A stretch of 64,000 nt of DNA from JAEUMD01 sp937950105 (lineage in GTDB: Bacteria > Pseudomonadota > Alphaproteobacteria > Rhizobiales > Hyphomicrobiaceae). The notes beneath the pieces were generated by a model that was not told the DNA's origin, searched no databases, and saw only the letters and a list, made by a program, of their open reading frames with translations. Numbering within the stretch: the first letter of the stretch is position 1; every line of letters starts with the position of its first letter. Positions 50,948-58,467 of the stretch are shown one piece after another. Both the position numbers and the translations under genes were made by a program. The DNA lies in contig DAISIT010000007.1 of the NCBI GenBank assembly GCA_036821845.1, positions 5,315 through 69,314 on the forward strand, read 5' to 3'.

Positions 50948-51229
50948 ATGACGAAGTACATCCGCGCCGGTCTTGCCGCCGCCGCCATTGCGACTGTGGC
51001 CATCGCCGGTATCGCACCGGCCTTCGCCGCCAAGGACAGCGGCCCGTTCTCGTCGCGCGTCCGCAACGCCTGCAAGGGCGACTACAATCGCTTCTGCCCC
51101 GGCTACAATCTCTATTCGCACGAGCTGCGCCGCTGCATGCAGTCGGCCGGCAAGCGCATTTCGAAGGGCTGCGTGCGCGCGCTCGTCGATGCCGGCGAGG
51201 TGCCGCGTTCGATGCTCAGCGGCAACTGA
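50948..51229 (+). CDS. Small secreted cysteine-rich-repeat protein
   Basis: A 93-residue exported protein: signal peptide (about 1-27, ending APAFA) then a short mature domain with four cysteines at 42, 50, 63 and 75. The text ACKGDYNRFCPGY ... RRCMQ ... KGCVRAL follows the pattern of the cysteine-rich repeat family (PF00839, Golgi GLG1 type), here a single repeat, as found in many small proteobacterial secreted proteins of unknown role. The ATG at 50948 has AAAGGAAACGG upstream. It is followed by its own terminator, so it is a monocistronic gene behind der. Confidence 0.78.
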   Translation: MTKYIRAGLAAAAIATVAIAGIAPAFAAKDSGPFSSRVRNACKGDYNRFCPGYNLYSHELRRCMQSAGKRISKGCVRALVDAGEVPRSMLSGN

Positions 51230-51266
51230 GCCGGCGAGCCGCGCAGGACGATGCACACGTGAATCG

Positions 51267-51294
51267 AAGGCCCGTGCGAGCGCGCGGGCCTTTT
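51267..51294 (+). terminator. Intrinsic terminator after the cysteine-rich gene
   Basis: AAGGCCCG (51267..51274) and CGGGCCTT (51285..51292) form a perfect 8-bp stem with a 10-base loop, followed by TTGC (overall TTTTG). It lies 38 bases past the stop codon. Confidence 0.75.
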
Positions 51295-51579
51295 GCATGT
51301 TCGAGGCATCGTGAAAAACCGACCGTAGAATCGCAGTGGGCGGGAGCATCGTGGCGAACATGAAGAAGGCCACGACACTCACCGCCCACACGGGCGTCAG
51401 CCAATCAAGTCTGGCGCCGCTCCGGACCAAGCGATATAGGCCCCTCTCACCCCTGCTTCAAGTGCCGTCGTGATCGGGGGTGACGATTTTGCGCCAAGCC
51501 GCGTGAGCCGCTTGCATGAGCCGCGGCAGGCGATCCAACATCGCCACCGTCCGCATGCCGCGAGCACCTGGGAACGACA
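51295..51579. other. Intergenic region upstream of holC
   Basis: No gene supported. A minus-strand frame here encodes a hydrophobic stretch but runs on through the terminator and the cysteine-rich gene, so I do not call it. The holC promoter is presumably within 51400..51570, with an AT-containing AAGCGATATAGG at 51428..51439. Confidence 0.35.
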
Positions 51580-52059
51580 GTGAGCGAAGCCGACGCCGAA
51601 ACCGCGCCCGTGACCGAGGTCCTGTTCTATCAGCTGGAGAAGCAGCCGCTGGAGCAGACGCTTCCCGGCTTGCTCGAGCGGACGCTGGCGCGCGGCTGGC
51701 GCGCTGTCGTGCAGTCGGGATCGGCCGAGCGGCTCGAGGCGCTCGATCTCGCGCTCTGGACCTATCGTGACGACAGCTTCCTCGCCCACGGCACGCGCAA
51801 GGATGGCGCGGGCGAGCATCAGCCGATCTATCTCACCACGAGTGACGAGACGCCGAATGGCGCTGGCGTGCGCTTCCTCGTCGACGGCGCGTCGGCAGAG
51901 CGGTTCGACGGATATGTGCGCATGGTCTATCTGTTCGACGGTCACGACCCGGCCGCGCTCGATCTGGCGCGCGCGCAGTGGAAGGCGGCGCGCGCTGCCG
52001 GGTGCCCGGTCTCGTACTACGTGCAGGACGCCAACGGCCGCTGGACCAAGAAGGCCTGA
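51580..52059 (+). CDS. holC: DNA polymerase III chi subunit
   Basis: Chi subunit of the clamp-loader-associated psi-chi pair; it contacts single-strand binding protein at the replication fork. The 159-residue protein shows the HolC pattern: TEVLFYQLEKQPLEQTLPGLLERTLARGWRAVV at the N-terminus, then ALDLALWTYRDDSFLAHG, PIYLTTSDETPNGAGVRFLVDG, YVRMVYLFDGHD and the final RAQWKAARAAGCPVSYYVQDANGRWTKK. Start at GTG 51580 with a weak ribosome site. In many alphaproteobacteria holC follows pepA; here it does not. It is followed after 42 bases by rlmJ. Confidence 0.92.
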   Translation: MSEADAETAPVTEVLFYQLEKQPLEQTLPGLLERTLARGWRAVVQSGSAERLEALDLALWTYRDDSFLAHGTRKDGAGEHQPIYLTTSDETPNGAGVRFLVDGASAERFDGYVRMVYLFDGHDPAALDLARAQWKAARAAGCPVSYYVQDANGRWTKKA

Positions 52060-52101
52060 CCGCGAGGCGGGACGGGAAAGAATGCAGGGGCGGAGCGCGC
52101 C

Positions 52102-52977
52102 GTGAACTATCGCCACGCCTTTCATGCCGGCAATTTCGCCGATGTTCTGAAGCATCTCGTACTGGTCCTCGCGATCGAGCACCTCAAGCTGAAGGCGCAG
52201 CCGTTCCGCGTCGTCGATACGCATGCCGGCATCGGCCTCTACGACCTCGGCGGCGTCGAGGCCGGCAAGACCGGCGAATGGCAGGGCGGCATCGGCCGTA
52301 TCGTCGCAGCCGACCTGTCGCCCGAGGTCGCCGCGATCGTGGCGCCGTATCTTCAACTGGTCCGCCGCTATCTCGCCGAGACGCCGGCGCCGGGGCGCTA
52401 TCCGGGCAGCCCGCTCATCGCGCGCGACCTGATGCGTGACGGCGATACGCTGGTGCTGAACGAGCTGCACCCCGAGGACCGCGCCGCACTCGACATGCTG
52501 TTTCGCCGCGACAAGGCCGTGAAAGTGCTTGGCCTCGACGGCTATACGGTCGTCAAGGCGACGCTGCCGCCAAAGGAGCGGCGTGGGTTATTGCTCGTCG
52601 ACCCGCCGTTCGAGGAGGCGGGCGAGTTCGAGCGCATGACGACGGCGATGACGGAGGCGCACCGGCGTTTCGCCGGCGGCATGCAGATCCACTGGTACCC
52701 GATCAAGGATGCGGCGGCGGTCGCGCGCTTCCATCGCTCCATAACGGCGGCGGCAATGGCCGAAACGCTGGTGGTCGAGATGGCGGTCCGGCCACCGCGC
52801 AGCAGTGCTCCCGGTCTGGCGGCGACGGGGCTCGTCGTTGTCAATCCGCCTTATACGCTGCGCGAAAAGTTGGCGCTGGCCCTGCCCGAGTTGACCAGCG
52901 CGATGGCGCTGGAGCGTGGCGCCACGTGCCGCGTCGAGTGGCTGGTGACCGAGCAGGCGATCAAAGCGCGATCCTGA
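52102..52977 (+). CDS. rlmJ: 23S rRNA (adenine-2030-N6)-methyltransferase RlmJ
   Basis: SAM-dependent enzyme that methylates A2030 of 23S rRNA. The 291-residue protein (GTG start at 52102) begins MNYRHAFHAGNFADVLKHLVL, the diagnostic RlmJ N-terminus. Motif I is VVDTHAGIGLYDL, with an inserted helical subdomain (about 70-130). The catalytic motif is DPPFEE (LLLVDPPFEEAGEF), and the C-terminal part has MQIHWYPIKD and GLVVVNPPYTL. All family motifs are present and the length is normal. It is probably co-transcribed with holC. Confidence 0.94.
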   Translation: MNYRHAFHAGNFADVLKHLVLVLAIEHLKLKAQPFRVVDTHAGIGLYDLGGVEAGKTGEWQGGIGRIVAADLSPEVAAIVAPYLQLVRRYLAETPAPGRYPGSPLIARDLMRDGDTLVLNELHPEDRAALDMLFRRDKAVKVLGLDGYTVVKATLPPKERRGLLLVDPPFEEAGEFERMTTAMTEAHRRFAGGMQIHWYPIKDAAAVARFHRSITAAAMAETLVVEMAVRPPRSSAPGLAATGLVVVNPPYTLREKLALALPELTSAMALERGATCRVEWLVTEQAIKARS

Positions 52978-53321
52978 GTATTCAAATATTCCGGTACAGG
53001 AACACACGCCGCAAGCGGGAATCAAGAGGCCCATGCACAACCTCGGATAGCGTCAGGCTGTACAGTTCTTCGAAAATAAGAGTTTCTTCGCCGTTGCGAA
53101 GGATCAGCCTTTAGTCGATACTCGCCGCATAGGTCGCGCCGGCCCGCCGGGCGGCCAGCGGGTAGTTGTGTCCGAAACTGAATGAAGCGCTCGACGATGC
53201 TCCCTGAGACGCGCTCGACTGTCATTCCCCCCATGCAAGACGTGAAGGCCGCGCGGCTCCGTCATCATACGGGGCTCGGCACCACTGCCTCGGATGAGCC
53301 CCCCGATGCAGGAGACGGCGC
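52978..53321 (+). other. Intergenic region with the leader of the cold-shock gene
   Basis: About 345 bases without a gene. It is AT-richer than its surroundings at 52978..53000 (GAGTATTCAAATATTCC) and 53060..53090 (TTCGAAAATAAGAGTTTCTTCG), probable promoter or leader sequence. A small hairpin, CTTCG (53086..53090) with CGAAG (53097..53101), may end rlmJ transcription or belong to the leader. Long structured 5' leaders are usual for cold-shock genes, where they act as thermosensors. Confidence 0.45.
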
Positions 53322-53537
53322 ATGCGCCAAATGGGAACTGTCAAATTCTTCAATGCCCAAAAGGGCTATGGCTTCATCACGCCGGATGGCGGCGGCAAGG
53401 ACGTGTTCGTTCATGTGACGGCCGTCGAGCGATCCGGCCTCGGGCCGCTCAATGACGGCATGCGCATTTCCTTCGAGACCGAGCCCGACAAGCGTGGCAA
53501 GGGTCCGAAGGCCGTGGAGCTGAAAATCGAGGGCTGA
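53322..53537 (+). CDS. Cold-shock domain protein
   Basis: A 71-residue OB-fold RNA chaperone of the CspA family. RNP1 is KGYGFIT (with NAQKGYGFITPDGG) and RNP2 is DVFVHV. The C-terminal half (LNDGMRISFETEPDKRGKGPKAVELKI) is complete. The ATG at 53322 is placed by AGGAGA six bases upstream; a second ATG at 53331 (MGTVKFF) is the usual family start but lies too far from the ribosome site. Monocistronic, with a long leader and its own terminator. Confidence 0.94.
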   Translation: MRQMGTVKFFNAQKGYGFITPDGGGKDVFVHVTAVERSGLGPLNDGMRISFETEPDKRGKGPKAVELKIEG

Positions 53538-53625
53538 TCCCGGCGACCGTTCGGCGTCGTAATTCCTCGAACGGACGTTCAAAGTCGCGGCCGTTCCATC
53601 CCCAGGGCAGCTTCAAGTTTGAGCA

Positions 53626-53661
53626 AGGCGCTCGTGCCGCGAGGTAACGAGCGCCTTTCTT
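53626..53661 (+). terminator. Intrinsic terminator of the cold-shock gene
   Basis: AGGCGCTCGT (53626..53635) and ACGAGCGCCT (53647..53656) pair perfectly over 10 bp with an 11-base loop, followed by TTCTT. It lies about 90 bases after the csp stop. Confidence 0.82.
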
Positions 53662-53807
53662 ATGCTCGGCGTGAGCCGCCGTCGCCCGCCCGCAACGGCG
53701 GTGTGGAAAACTGTCGGCTCGCGGTGTCGACCTGCGCTCGGGGGCGTGGCTGCGCTGCCTTTTCTCAGGCACTCTCCGGCCATTCGATTCATCCTTGGAG
53801 ACGTGCA

Positions 53808-54113
53808 ATGTCGCGATCGACTCTCATCAAGGCCTCCAGCCTTGCCGCTGCCCTTCTGGCTGCCGCAGCCGTGACCCCGGCCTCCGCCGGCTCTTGCGTC
53901 ACCAAAGCCGCCGAGGGCACCGGCTCGGACGAGAAGGCCGCAAAGTTCCAGGTCGACGAGGCGCTGCTGCAGGCGGTCGACTGGGGCGCCTGGGCCTCGT
54001 GGATGGCGAACGGCACGACGCCCGGCTACAAGTACGGCGCGCGCAAGTACAAGTGCAGCAAGGGCGGCATCGGTGTGGTTTGCCGCGGCAGCGCCAAGAT
54101 CTGCAAGCTCTGA
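53808..54113 (+). CDS. Small secreted four-cysteine protein, paralogue A
   Basis: A 101-residue exported protein, start ATG 53808 with GGAG upstream. The signal peptide covers about 1-28 (LAAALLAAAAVTPASA) and the mature part holds four cysteines at 30, 83, 92 and 99. An AKF motif (45-47), a Trp-rich middle (DWGAWASWM) and KYKCSKG ... VVCRGSAKIC at the end are visible. The C-x8-C-x6-C ending is shared exactly with the next gene (and with C3-C4 spacing of the gene at 55728). Family and function are not known to me; two disulfides are likely. The 23-base gap to the next gene indicates one transcript. Confidence 0.75.
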   Translation: MSRSTLIKASSLAAALLAAAAVTPASAGSCVTKAAEGTGSDEKAAKFQVDEALLQAVDWGAWASWMANGTTPGYKYGARKYKCSKGGIGVVCRGSAKICKL

Positions 54114-54136
54114 GCTGCGTTGAAGGAGTGCCAGAC

Positions 54137-54394
54137 ATGATCCGCAAGACGATGCTGACGTTCGCCGCGGTTGCCGGCGTGCTCGCTGCCGCCGCTCCGG
54201 CGCAGGCGAAGTGCGTGATGGCCGGTGGCGAAGGCTCGAACATTCTGCCCGACGTGGCCAAGTTCATGGCCAACGCGGCGCTCAACAACTCGATCACGGG
54301 CGCCGGCATGAAGGCGTCCGGCAAGGCCAAGGTCACGTGCAAGGGCGATCTCGTGATGACGACCTGCGTGGCGAAGCAGAAGGCCTGCAAGTAA
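54137..54394 (+). CDS. Small secreted four-cysteine protein, paralogue B
   Basis: An 85-residue exported protein, ATG 54137 with AAGGAG upstream. The signal peptide is about 1-24 (VAGVLAAAAPAQA) and cysteines lie at 26, 68, 77 and 84. It shares with the preceding gene the early Cys followed by a Gly-containing segment, AKF at 41-43 (15 residues after Cys1 in both), KVTCKG for Cys2 and the C-x8-C-x6-C end. It lacks the Trp-rich middle of paralogue A and is shorter there. Likely a tandem duplicate that has diverged. It ends just before a strong terminator, so A and B form a two-gene operon. Confidence 0.74.
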   Translation: MIRKTMLTFAAVAGVLAAAAPAQAKCVMAGGEGSNILPDVAKFMANAALNNSITGAGMKASGKAKVTCKGDLVMTTCVAKQKACK

Positions 54395-54456
54395 CCGACG
54401 CAGCCAAGCGGTGCGCCGTCGGGCGCGCCGTCCGTTGCGCCTCATCTAAAGCAGAG

Positions 54457-54497
54457 TGGCCCGCACCTCGAATCGAGGGCGGGCCATTCTTCGTTTT
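54457..54497 (+). terminator. Intrinsic terminator of the four-cysteine operon
   Basis: TGGCCCGC (54457..54464) and GCGGGCCA (54479..54486) form the outer stem, and CCTCG-AAT-CGAGG the inner stem, followed by TTCTTCGTTTT. It is between two convergent genes and may also serve the minus-strand gene at 54516. Confidence 0.85.
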
Positions 54498-54515
54498 GGA
54501 TCGTCGGTCTCGGTC

Positions 54516-54809
54516 TCAGCGACGGCTGAGCAGGCTCTTGATGATGCCGATGACGACCATGACGATACCGCCGCCGGCGCCACCGCTGGCGACCTGGCCG
54601 AGGATCGAGCCGATGTCGAGCGCACCGCCGCCGCCCGTCGGCAGGCCGAGCATGCCGCCGATGATCTGCCCGCCGAGCCCGCCGCCGAGAATGCCGGCGA
54701 GCAAGTTGCCGAGCAGGCCGAGGCTGATGCGCTTGACCAGCGCGCCGACGATGTTGCCGCCGGCGGCACCGCTCAGAAGCTGGATGATGAGGGGAAGCAG
54801 GCTTTCCAT
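54516..54809 (-). CDS. Small hydrophobic glycine-rich protein, unknown function
   Basis: A 97-residue protein starting at ATG 54809 with GGAGGACA upstream. The whole sequence is Gly/Leu/Ile-rich: MESLLPLIIQLLSGAAGGNIVG, then GLLGNLLAGILGGGLGGQIIGGMLG (glycine-zipper-like) and a C-terminal hydrophobic helix (IVMVVIGIIKSLLSRR). There is no signal peptide cleavage site. It is probably membrane-associated or oligomeric through Gly-xxx-Gly packing. I do not recognise a family. Convergent with the four-cysteine operon across a shared terminator. Confidence 0.65.
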   Translation of the reverse strand: MESLLPLIIQLLSGAAGGNIVGALVKRISLGLLGNLLAGILGGGLGGQIIGGMLGLPTGGGGALDIGSILGQVASGGAGGGIVMVVIGIIKSLLSRR

Positions 54810-55136
54810 GACGTGTCCTCCGAGAACCGCTCGCCCGCCGGGCAATGGCCGGGCCGGGGCGACCTCCGCGAAGCGGGGGTGAGGCTGTTTAACACGCAAC
54901 TTTCGTAGCTATGCGGTACGATCCGTTGAAAGAGATAGGCGCGAACCGCGGCGAATGGCTCCCCGGAAAACGCGTGCAGATCCGTCAGCGCGGCGTTGCG
55001 CGTCTGCGACAGCCATCGAGGATGCTTCGAACTTTTTCGGTTCGTTGAAGGTTTCGTTGACGATTTGGTTTAGCCTGTCCGCCATCGGGTTTCCGCCGGG
55101 CGCCGTCGGCGCTCCGTCACAAAGAGGCAAATCGTC
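54810..55136. other. Divergent intergenic region
   Basis: About 330 bases between the glycine-rich gene (minus) and the secreted-protein gene (plus). No gene recognised. TTTCGTTGACGATTTGGTTTAGCC (around 55050..55073) contains TTGACG and TTTAGC elements that could belong to the plus-strand promoter, with non-ideal spacing. Confidence 0.3.
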
Positions 55137-55493
55137 ATGATGCGTAAGATGCTGGTGGCCGCCGTGGCCATTGCCGTTGCCGGTTTCACCACGTCGGCCC
55201 CGGTCGAGGCGGGTGGTCGCGGCTGGCACGGCAAGCACGCGAAATCGTATCGCGGGGGACCGCAGGTGCGCGGCTACGTCGCCCGCCGCGGCGGCTATTC
55301 CTACACCTATGCCGATGCCATCAACACCTATGGCGACGCCAACGGCCGCTATGGTCGCGGCAACGTGCTGCGCGATCCCTCGATGGAGAAGAACCAGTCC
55401 AGCTCGGGTCCGTTCGACAGCGGCTTCTTCTTCAACTCGGGCAGCTCGGGGTCGAACAATTCCTACGGCGGTGACATGCCGTACATGAACTGA
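55137..55493 (+). CDS. Small secreted Gly/Tyr/Ser-rich protein, unknown function
   Basis: A 118-residue exported protein (ATG 55137, GAGGCAAATCG upstream). The signal peptide is about 1-25 (MLVAAVAIAVAGFTTSAPVEA). The mature part is basic and Gly/His/Arg-rich at first (GGRGWHGKHAKSYRGG), then YSYTYADAINTYGDANGRYG, and ends in a Ser/Asn/Gly-rich tail (FFFNSGSSGSNNSYGG) with no cysteine. Similar short exported proteins occur in Rhizobiales genomes, as far as I recall without known function. The low complexity suggests an unfolded or surface-associated protein. Confidence 0.65.
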   Translation: MMRKMLVAAVAIAVAGFTTSAPVEAGGRGWHGKHAKSYRGGPQVRGYVARRGGYSYTYADAINTYGDANGRYGRGNVLRDPSMEKNQSSSGPFDSGFFFNSGSSGSNNSYGGDMPYMN

Positions 55494-55727
55494 GGCGGCG
55501 CGCTTCAGCTCACATGACATGCAAAGCTGCGGGCGCAATCCGCCGCTGCGTCGTGGAAATCGCGTGTTGCTTCCAATTTTCGCGGGTGCGTTGCCAGGGC
55601 AACGCGCCCGCGAAATGTTTGGAGTAACCAGCGCTCAATCGTGGTGTGCACAGGCCGGGCTATAGGCAGCATCCCGGCGGCCCGCTATAGGACTCGGCCA
55701 ATGGATCGGGTTTCCAAGAGGTCACAC

Positions 55728-56522
55728 ATGCTGTCGTTCCGCACCCTCATGGCTGGCGCCACTGCCGCCGCCGTCCTCACCCTCGCCGCGCTGCCTGCGC
55801 ACGCCAAGTGCACGCGGCTCGGCTTCTCGGTGAACGACTACGGCAAGGAAGGCCCGACCAACGATGCCAAGAAGCTGCTCGACGGCTACATCGCCAAGTG
55901 GGCCAGCGAGAACGGCATCGCCAAGTACAAGACCGGTACCAAGACCGTGAAGTGCGACCTGTTCCTCGACTTCGTCGTGTTCGACGAGCACACCTGCCGC
56001 GCCGAAGCCGACGTGTGCTGGGACGAGAAGCAGCCCGGCGCCAAGCCGGTGACGGCGGCTGCGGGCAAGGTCGGCGCGGCCGAGGCATCCAACGATGCGG
56101 CCGAGAAGGCGGCGAAGGCCGCGGCGAAACGGCTCGCCGAGCCGGCCAAGGCGGCAGCCGAGAAGGCCGCCGATGCACCTGCGGCGAAGGCCGAGGTGGC
56201 GAAGCCTGCGCCTGAGAAGGCGGCCGTCGCCAAGCCCGCCGTCGAGAAGCCGGCTGCGACCCCGGTTGCCGCTCCGGCGGCGCCGGCCAAGCCGGCGGCT
56301 CCGATCGAGGTGAAGGCGCCGGCAGCTCCCGCCCCGGCGAAGCCCGCTGCCGCTCCGGTCGAGGCCAAGGCACCGGCACCGGCCGGCGCCGCCATCACCA
56401 CCGGTACGCTGCCGAAGCCGGCGGCTGCTCCGGCCGCCAAGGTTGTGCCCGCTGCTCCGGCTGCGCCCGCCGCCAAGGTCGAAGCTCCGGCTCAGACTGC
56501 GCCGGCCAAGCCCGCGCAGTAA
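55728..56522 (+). CDS. Secreted four-cysteine protein, paralogue C, with long Ala/Pro/Lys tail
   Basis: A 264-residue exported protein, ATG 55728 with AAGAGG upstream. Signal peptide about 1-26 (AAAVLTLAALPAHA), then a globular domain (27-100) with cysteines at 28, 76, 90 and 97. The order of features matches the genes at 53808 and 54137: Cys1 just after the signal, AKK (47-49), Trp/Tyr middle (YIAKWASENGIAKY), TVKC for Cys2 and C-x6-C at the end (HTCRAEADVC). Residues 105-264 are an Ala/Pro/Lys/Glu repeat-like tail (KPAAAP, EKPAATP) that could cross or bind the cell wall. Same apparent family, with a tail added. Function unknown. Confidence 0.75.
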   Translation: MLSFRTLMAGATAAAVLTLAALPAHAKCTRLGFSVNDYGKEGPTNDAKKLLDGYIAKWASENGIAKYKTGTKTVKCDLFLDFVVFDEHTCRAEADVCWDEKQPGAKPVTAAAGKVGAAEASNDAAEKAAKAAAKRLAEPAKAAAEKAADAPAAKAEVAKPAPEKAAVAKPAVEKPAATPVAAPAAPAKPAAPIEVKAPAAPAPAKPAAAPVEAKAPAPAGAAITTGTLPKPAAAPAAKVVPAAPAAPAAKVEAPAQTAPAKPAQ

Positions 56523-56639
56523 GCGCAGGCGCCATCAAAATCACCCGTTCGAGGCGCCGCGCGGCAGCAACCGCGCGGCGTTTCCGCGTCGGGTCCGCGT
56601 TGGCGTGAGCCGGGTCCGCACGTTGCGGGCGCGGAAGTT

Positions 56640-57452
56640 TCAGCGGCCGGCCGCCCGGCCCGGTGCCAGCCGGTCGAGGCGCAGCCGGTGGCGCTCGTCG
56701 GTGATGAGCAACACGCCGCCCATGACGGCGAGCACCACGCCGAGCGCGGTCGTCCCGGCCAGCAGGAACATGATCAGGATCTGATATTTCGTCGCGTCGA
56801 CGGGATCGACGCCGGCGAGGATCTGGCCGGTCATCATGCCCGGCAGCGAGACGATACCCGAGGCCGCCATGGCATTGATGATGGGCATCATGCCGGTCTT
56901 CAGCGCGCGCCGCGTCACCTCCGAGAGCGACTCGAAGCGCGGTGCGCCGAGGGCGAGACGGGCCTCGATCGACGCGCGTTCGCGATGCGCCGTCTGCGTC
57001 AGCGTATCGAGTGCCAGGCTGACACCCGTCATGGCGTTGCCGAGCACCATGCCGAGGATCGGCAGCACGTAGCGCGGGGCGAGCAGCGGCTCCGGACGGA
57101 TCACCGCGCCGATCGCGAACGCGGTGCCGATCAGCCCGATGAACAGCAGCGTCGATGTGCCGAGCCCCCACGAGCCGAACCCGGCGATGCGCCGCTCCTG
57201 GCGCGACATCACCTCGTAGCCGGCCATGGCGATCATCGCGGCCGCGAGCGCCAGCGTCCAGACCGGTGACGTCTGCGCGAAGATCCATTTGAGCACGAGT
57301 CCGATCAGCGCGAGCTGCGCCACCATGCGCAGCGAGACGATCAGCAGCGTGCGCTCGAGGCCGAGGCGGAAGGCCAGCGACACGCCCGCGTTGACGAGGA
57401 TGAGCAGCGCGGCGAGCGCCAGATCGAGGGCGTCGAGGCTGACGTATTTCAC
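56640..57452 (-). CDS. fetB: FetB-type ABC transporter permease (UPF0014)
   Basis: Membrane subunit of the FetAB/YbbLM family, linked in E. coli to iron export and oxidative stress resistance. The 270-residue protein (GTG start at 57452) has about seven hydrophobic helices and the family signatures LRMVAQLALIGLVL, LPILGMVLGNAMTGVSLALD, RASIEARLALGAPRFES and NAMAASGIVSLPGMMTGQILAGVDP. The start overlaps the fetA stop (GTGA). The length and motifs match FetB closely; metal specificity here is inferred from the family. Confidence 0.9.
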   Translation of the reverse strand: MKYVSLDALDLALAALLILVNAGVSLAFRLGLERTLLIVSLRMVAQLALIGLVLKWIFAQTSPVWTLALAAAMIAMAGYEVMSRQERRIAGFGSWGLGTSTLLFIGLIGTAFAIGAVIRPEPLLAPRYVLPILGMVLGNAMTGVSLALDTLTQTAHRERASIEARLALGAPRFESLSEVTRRALKTGMMPIINAMAASGIVSLPGMMTGQILAGVDPVDATKYQILIMFLLAGTTALGVVLAVMGGVLLITDERHRLRLDRLAPGRAAGR

Positions 57453-58120
57453 TTATCGCCTCCGTTTCGGGCGGCGGACGATCCGGCGGCGGACGCCGTG
57501 GTGCCGGGCGCCGTCGCGGGCGGCAAGCGGGGCTCGGGGCGCGCCAGCTGCAACCGGACATCGGCCAGCCGCGCCACTTGCGCCGCATCGTGACTGACCA
57601 GCACGACCGAGCGTCCGGCCAGCACCTGATAGCGGATCAGTTCCTCGGCCAGCGCCGCCGAAACCGGATCGAGCGCCCCGGTCGGCTCGTCGAGCAGCAG
57701 CACGCGCGGTTGGTCGGCAAGGGCGCGGACGAGCGCGAGGCGTTGGCGCTCCCCGGTCGACAGTTGCGCGAGCGGGGCATCGAGCACCGCGGCGTCGAGG
57801 CCGAGGTCGGAGAGGATCTTTTCAGCGCGCGCCCGCGCCGGTGGCTCGGCGGAGAACACCGGCGAGGCGGTATCGGTCCACCAGGCCGGCTCGGCCGCGG
57901 CATAGCGGACCAGCTTGCGCCAAACGGGGGCCGGCATCTCGCGCCGCTCGGCACCATCGAGGAACACATATCCTTCGGCCGGGTCGAGATCGGCGAGCGC
58001 CCTGAGCAGTCGCGACTTGCCGGAGCCGGACGGGCCCTCGACGGCAAGACACGATCCATCTGCCAGCTCAAGCGAGATGGGCGGCAGGCTGCCGATCCTG
58101 AGGCTGTCGATACGGAGCAT
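57449..58120 (-). CDS. fetA: FetA-type ABC transporter ATP-binding protein
   Basis: Cytoplasmic ATPase partner of FetB, 223 residues with the ATG at 58120 (the frame is open to 58183 but that extension is unconserved). Walker A is GPSGSGKSRL, the signature LSTGERQRL, Walker B VLLLDEPTGALD and the switch histidine VSHD. The C-terminal 30 residues are a Pro/Ala/Ser tail. Together with fetB it forms a complete half-transporter pair by coupled translation. No regulator or metal-binding protein gene is adjacent. Confidence 0.9.
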   Translation of the reverse strand: MLRIDSLRIGSLPPISLELADGSCLAVEGPSGSGKSRLLRALADLDPAEGYVFLDGAERREMPAPVWRKLVRYAAAEPAWWTDTASPVFSAEPPARARAEKILSDLGLDAAVLDAPLAQLSTGERQRLALVRALADQPRVLLLDEPTGALDPVSAALAEELIRYQVLAGRSVVLVSHDAAQVARLADVRLQLARPEPRLPPATAPGTTASAAGSSAARNGGDK

Positions 58121-58467
58121 GGGTGGTCCGGGTATCTGTTCAGGCCAGCCGATAGCAGCAGCGGCCGATATGGGCCATGGCAATGGTCATCCGGCGCCTC
58201 CGACCGACGCGCGTGGCCGGTGCGGCAAACCCGCCTCACGCTCACCGTATTGTGACGATTGCGCGCAGAGCATGCGGATATTCGTATATGCTAGTCCAGC
58301 GCGGCCAGCATTGCGGAACTGCATTTTCCGAATGGGTGGCGCGGCACGTCGCCCGGCCGGGACGGTCTGGTGCCTCGTGCAGGTTATCCGGCAAGACCCC
58401 GGGTGAGGGTTGCCGGTCGCGCGGTCTCATTTGGCCGCGCCGGGGAACGGCGAGGCAGGGCAGACCT
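58121..58467. other. Divergent intergenic region between fetA and sulP
   Basis: About 350 bases with no supported gene. An AT-rich island at 58270..58297 (GCGGATATTCGTATATGCTAG) is the likely promoter area and contains TATATG; no well spaced -35 is obvious. The rest is GC-rich leader for the SulP gene. Confidence 0.35.

Noticed and set aside
51112..51430. Minus-strand frame with a hydrophobic segment (TPVWAVSVVAFFMFATML)
   Set aside because: It runs through a terminator and over the cysteine-rich gene, starts at TTG without a ribosome site, and has no family match I know.
58270..58297. AT-rich AGCAT...ATGCT inverted repeat before sulP as an operator
   Set aside because: Only five-base arms around 14 bases; too weak to call beyond a probable promoter region.
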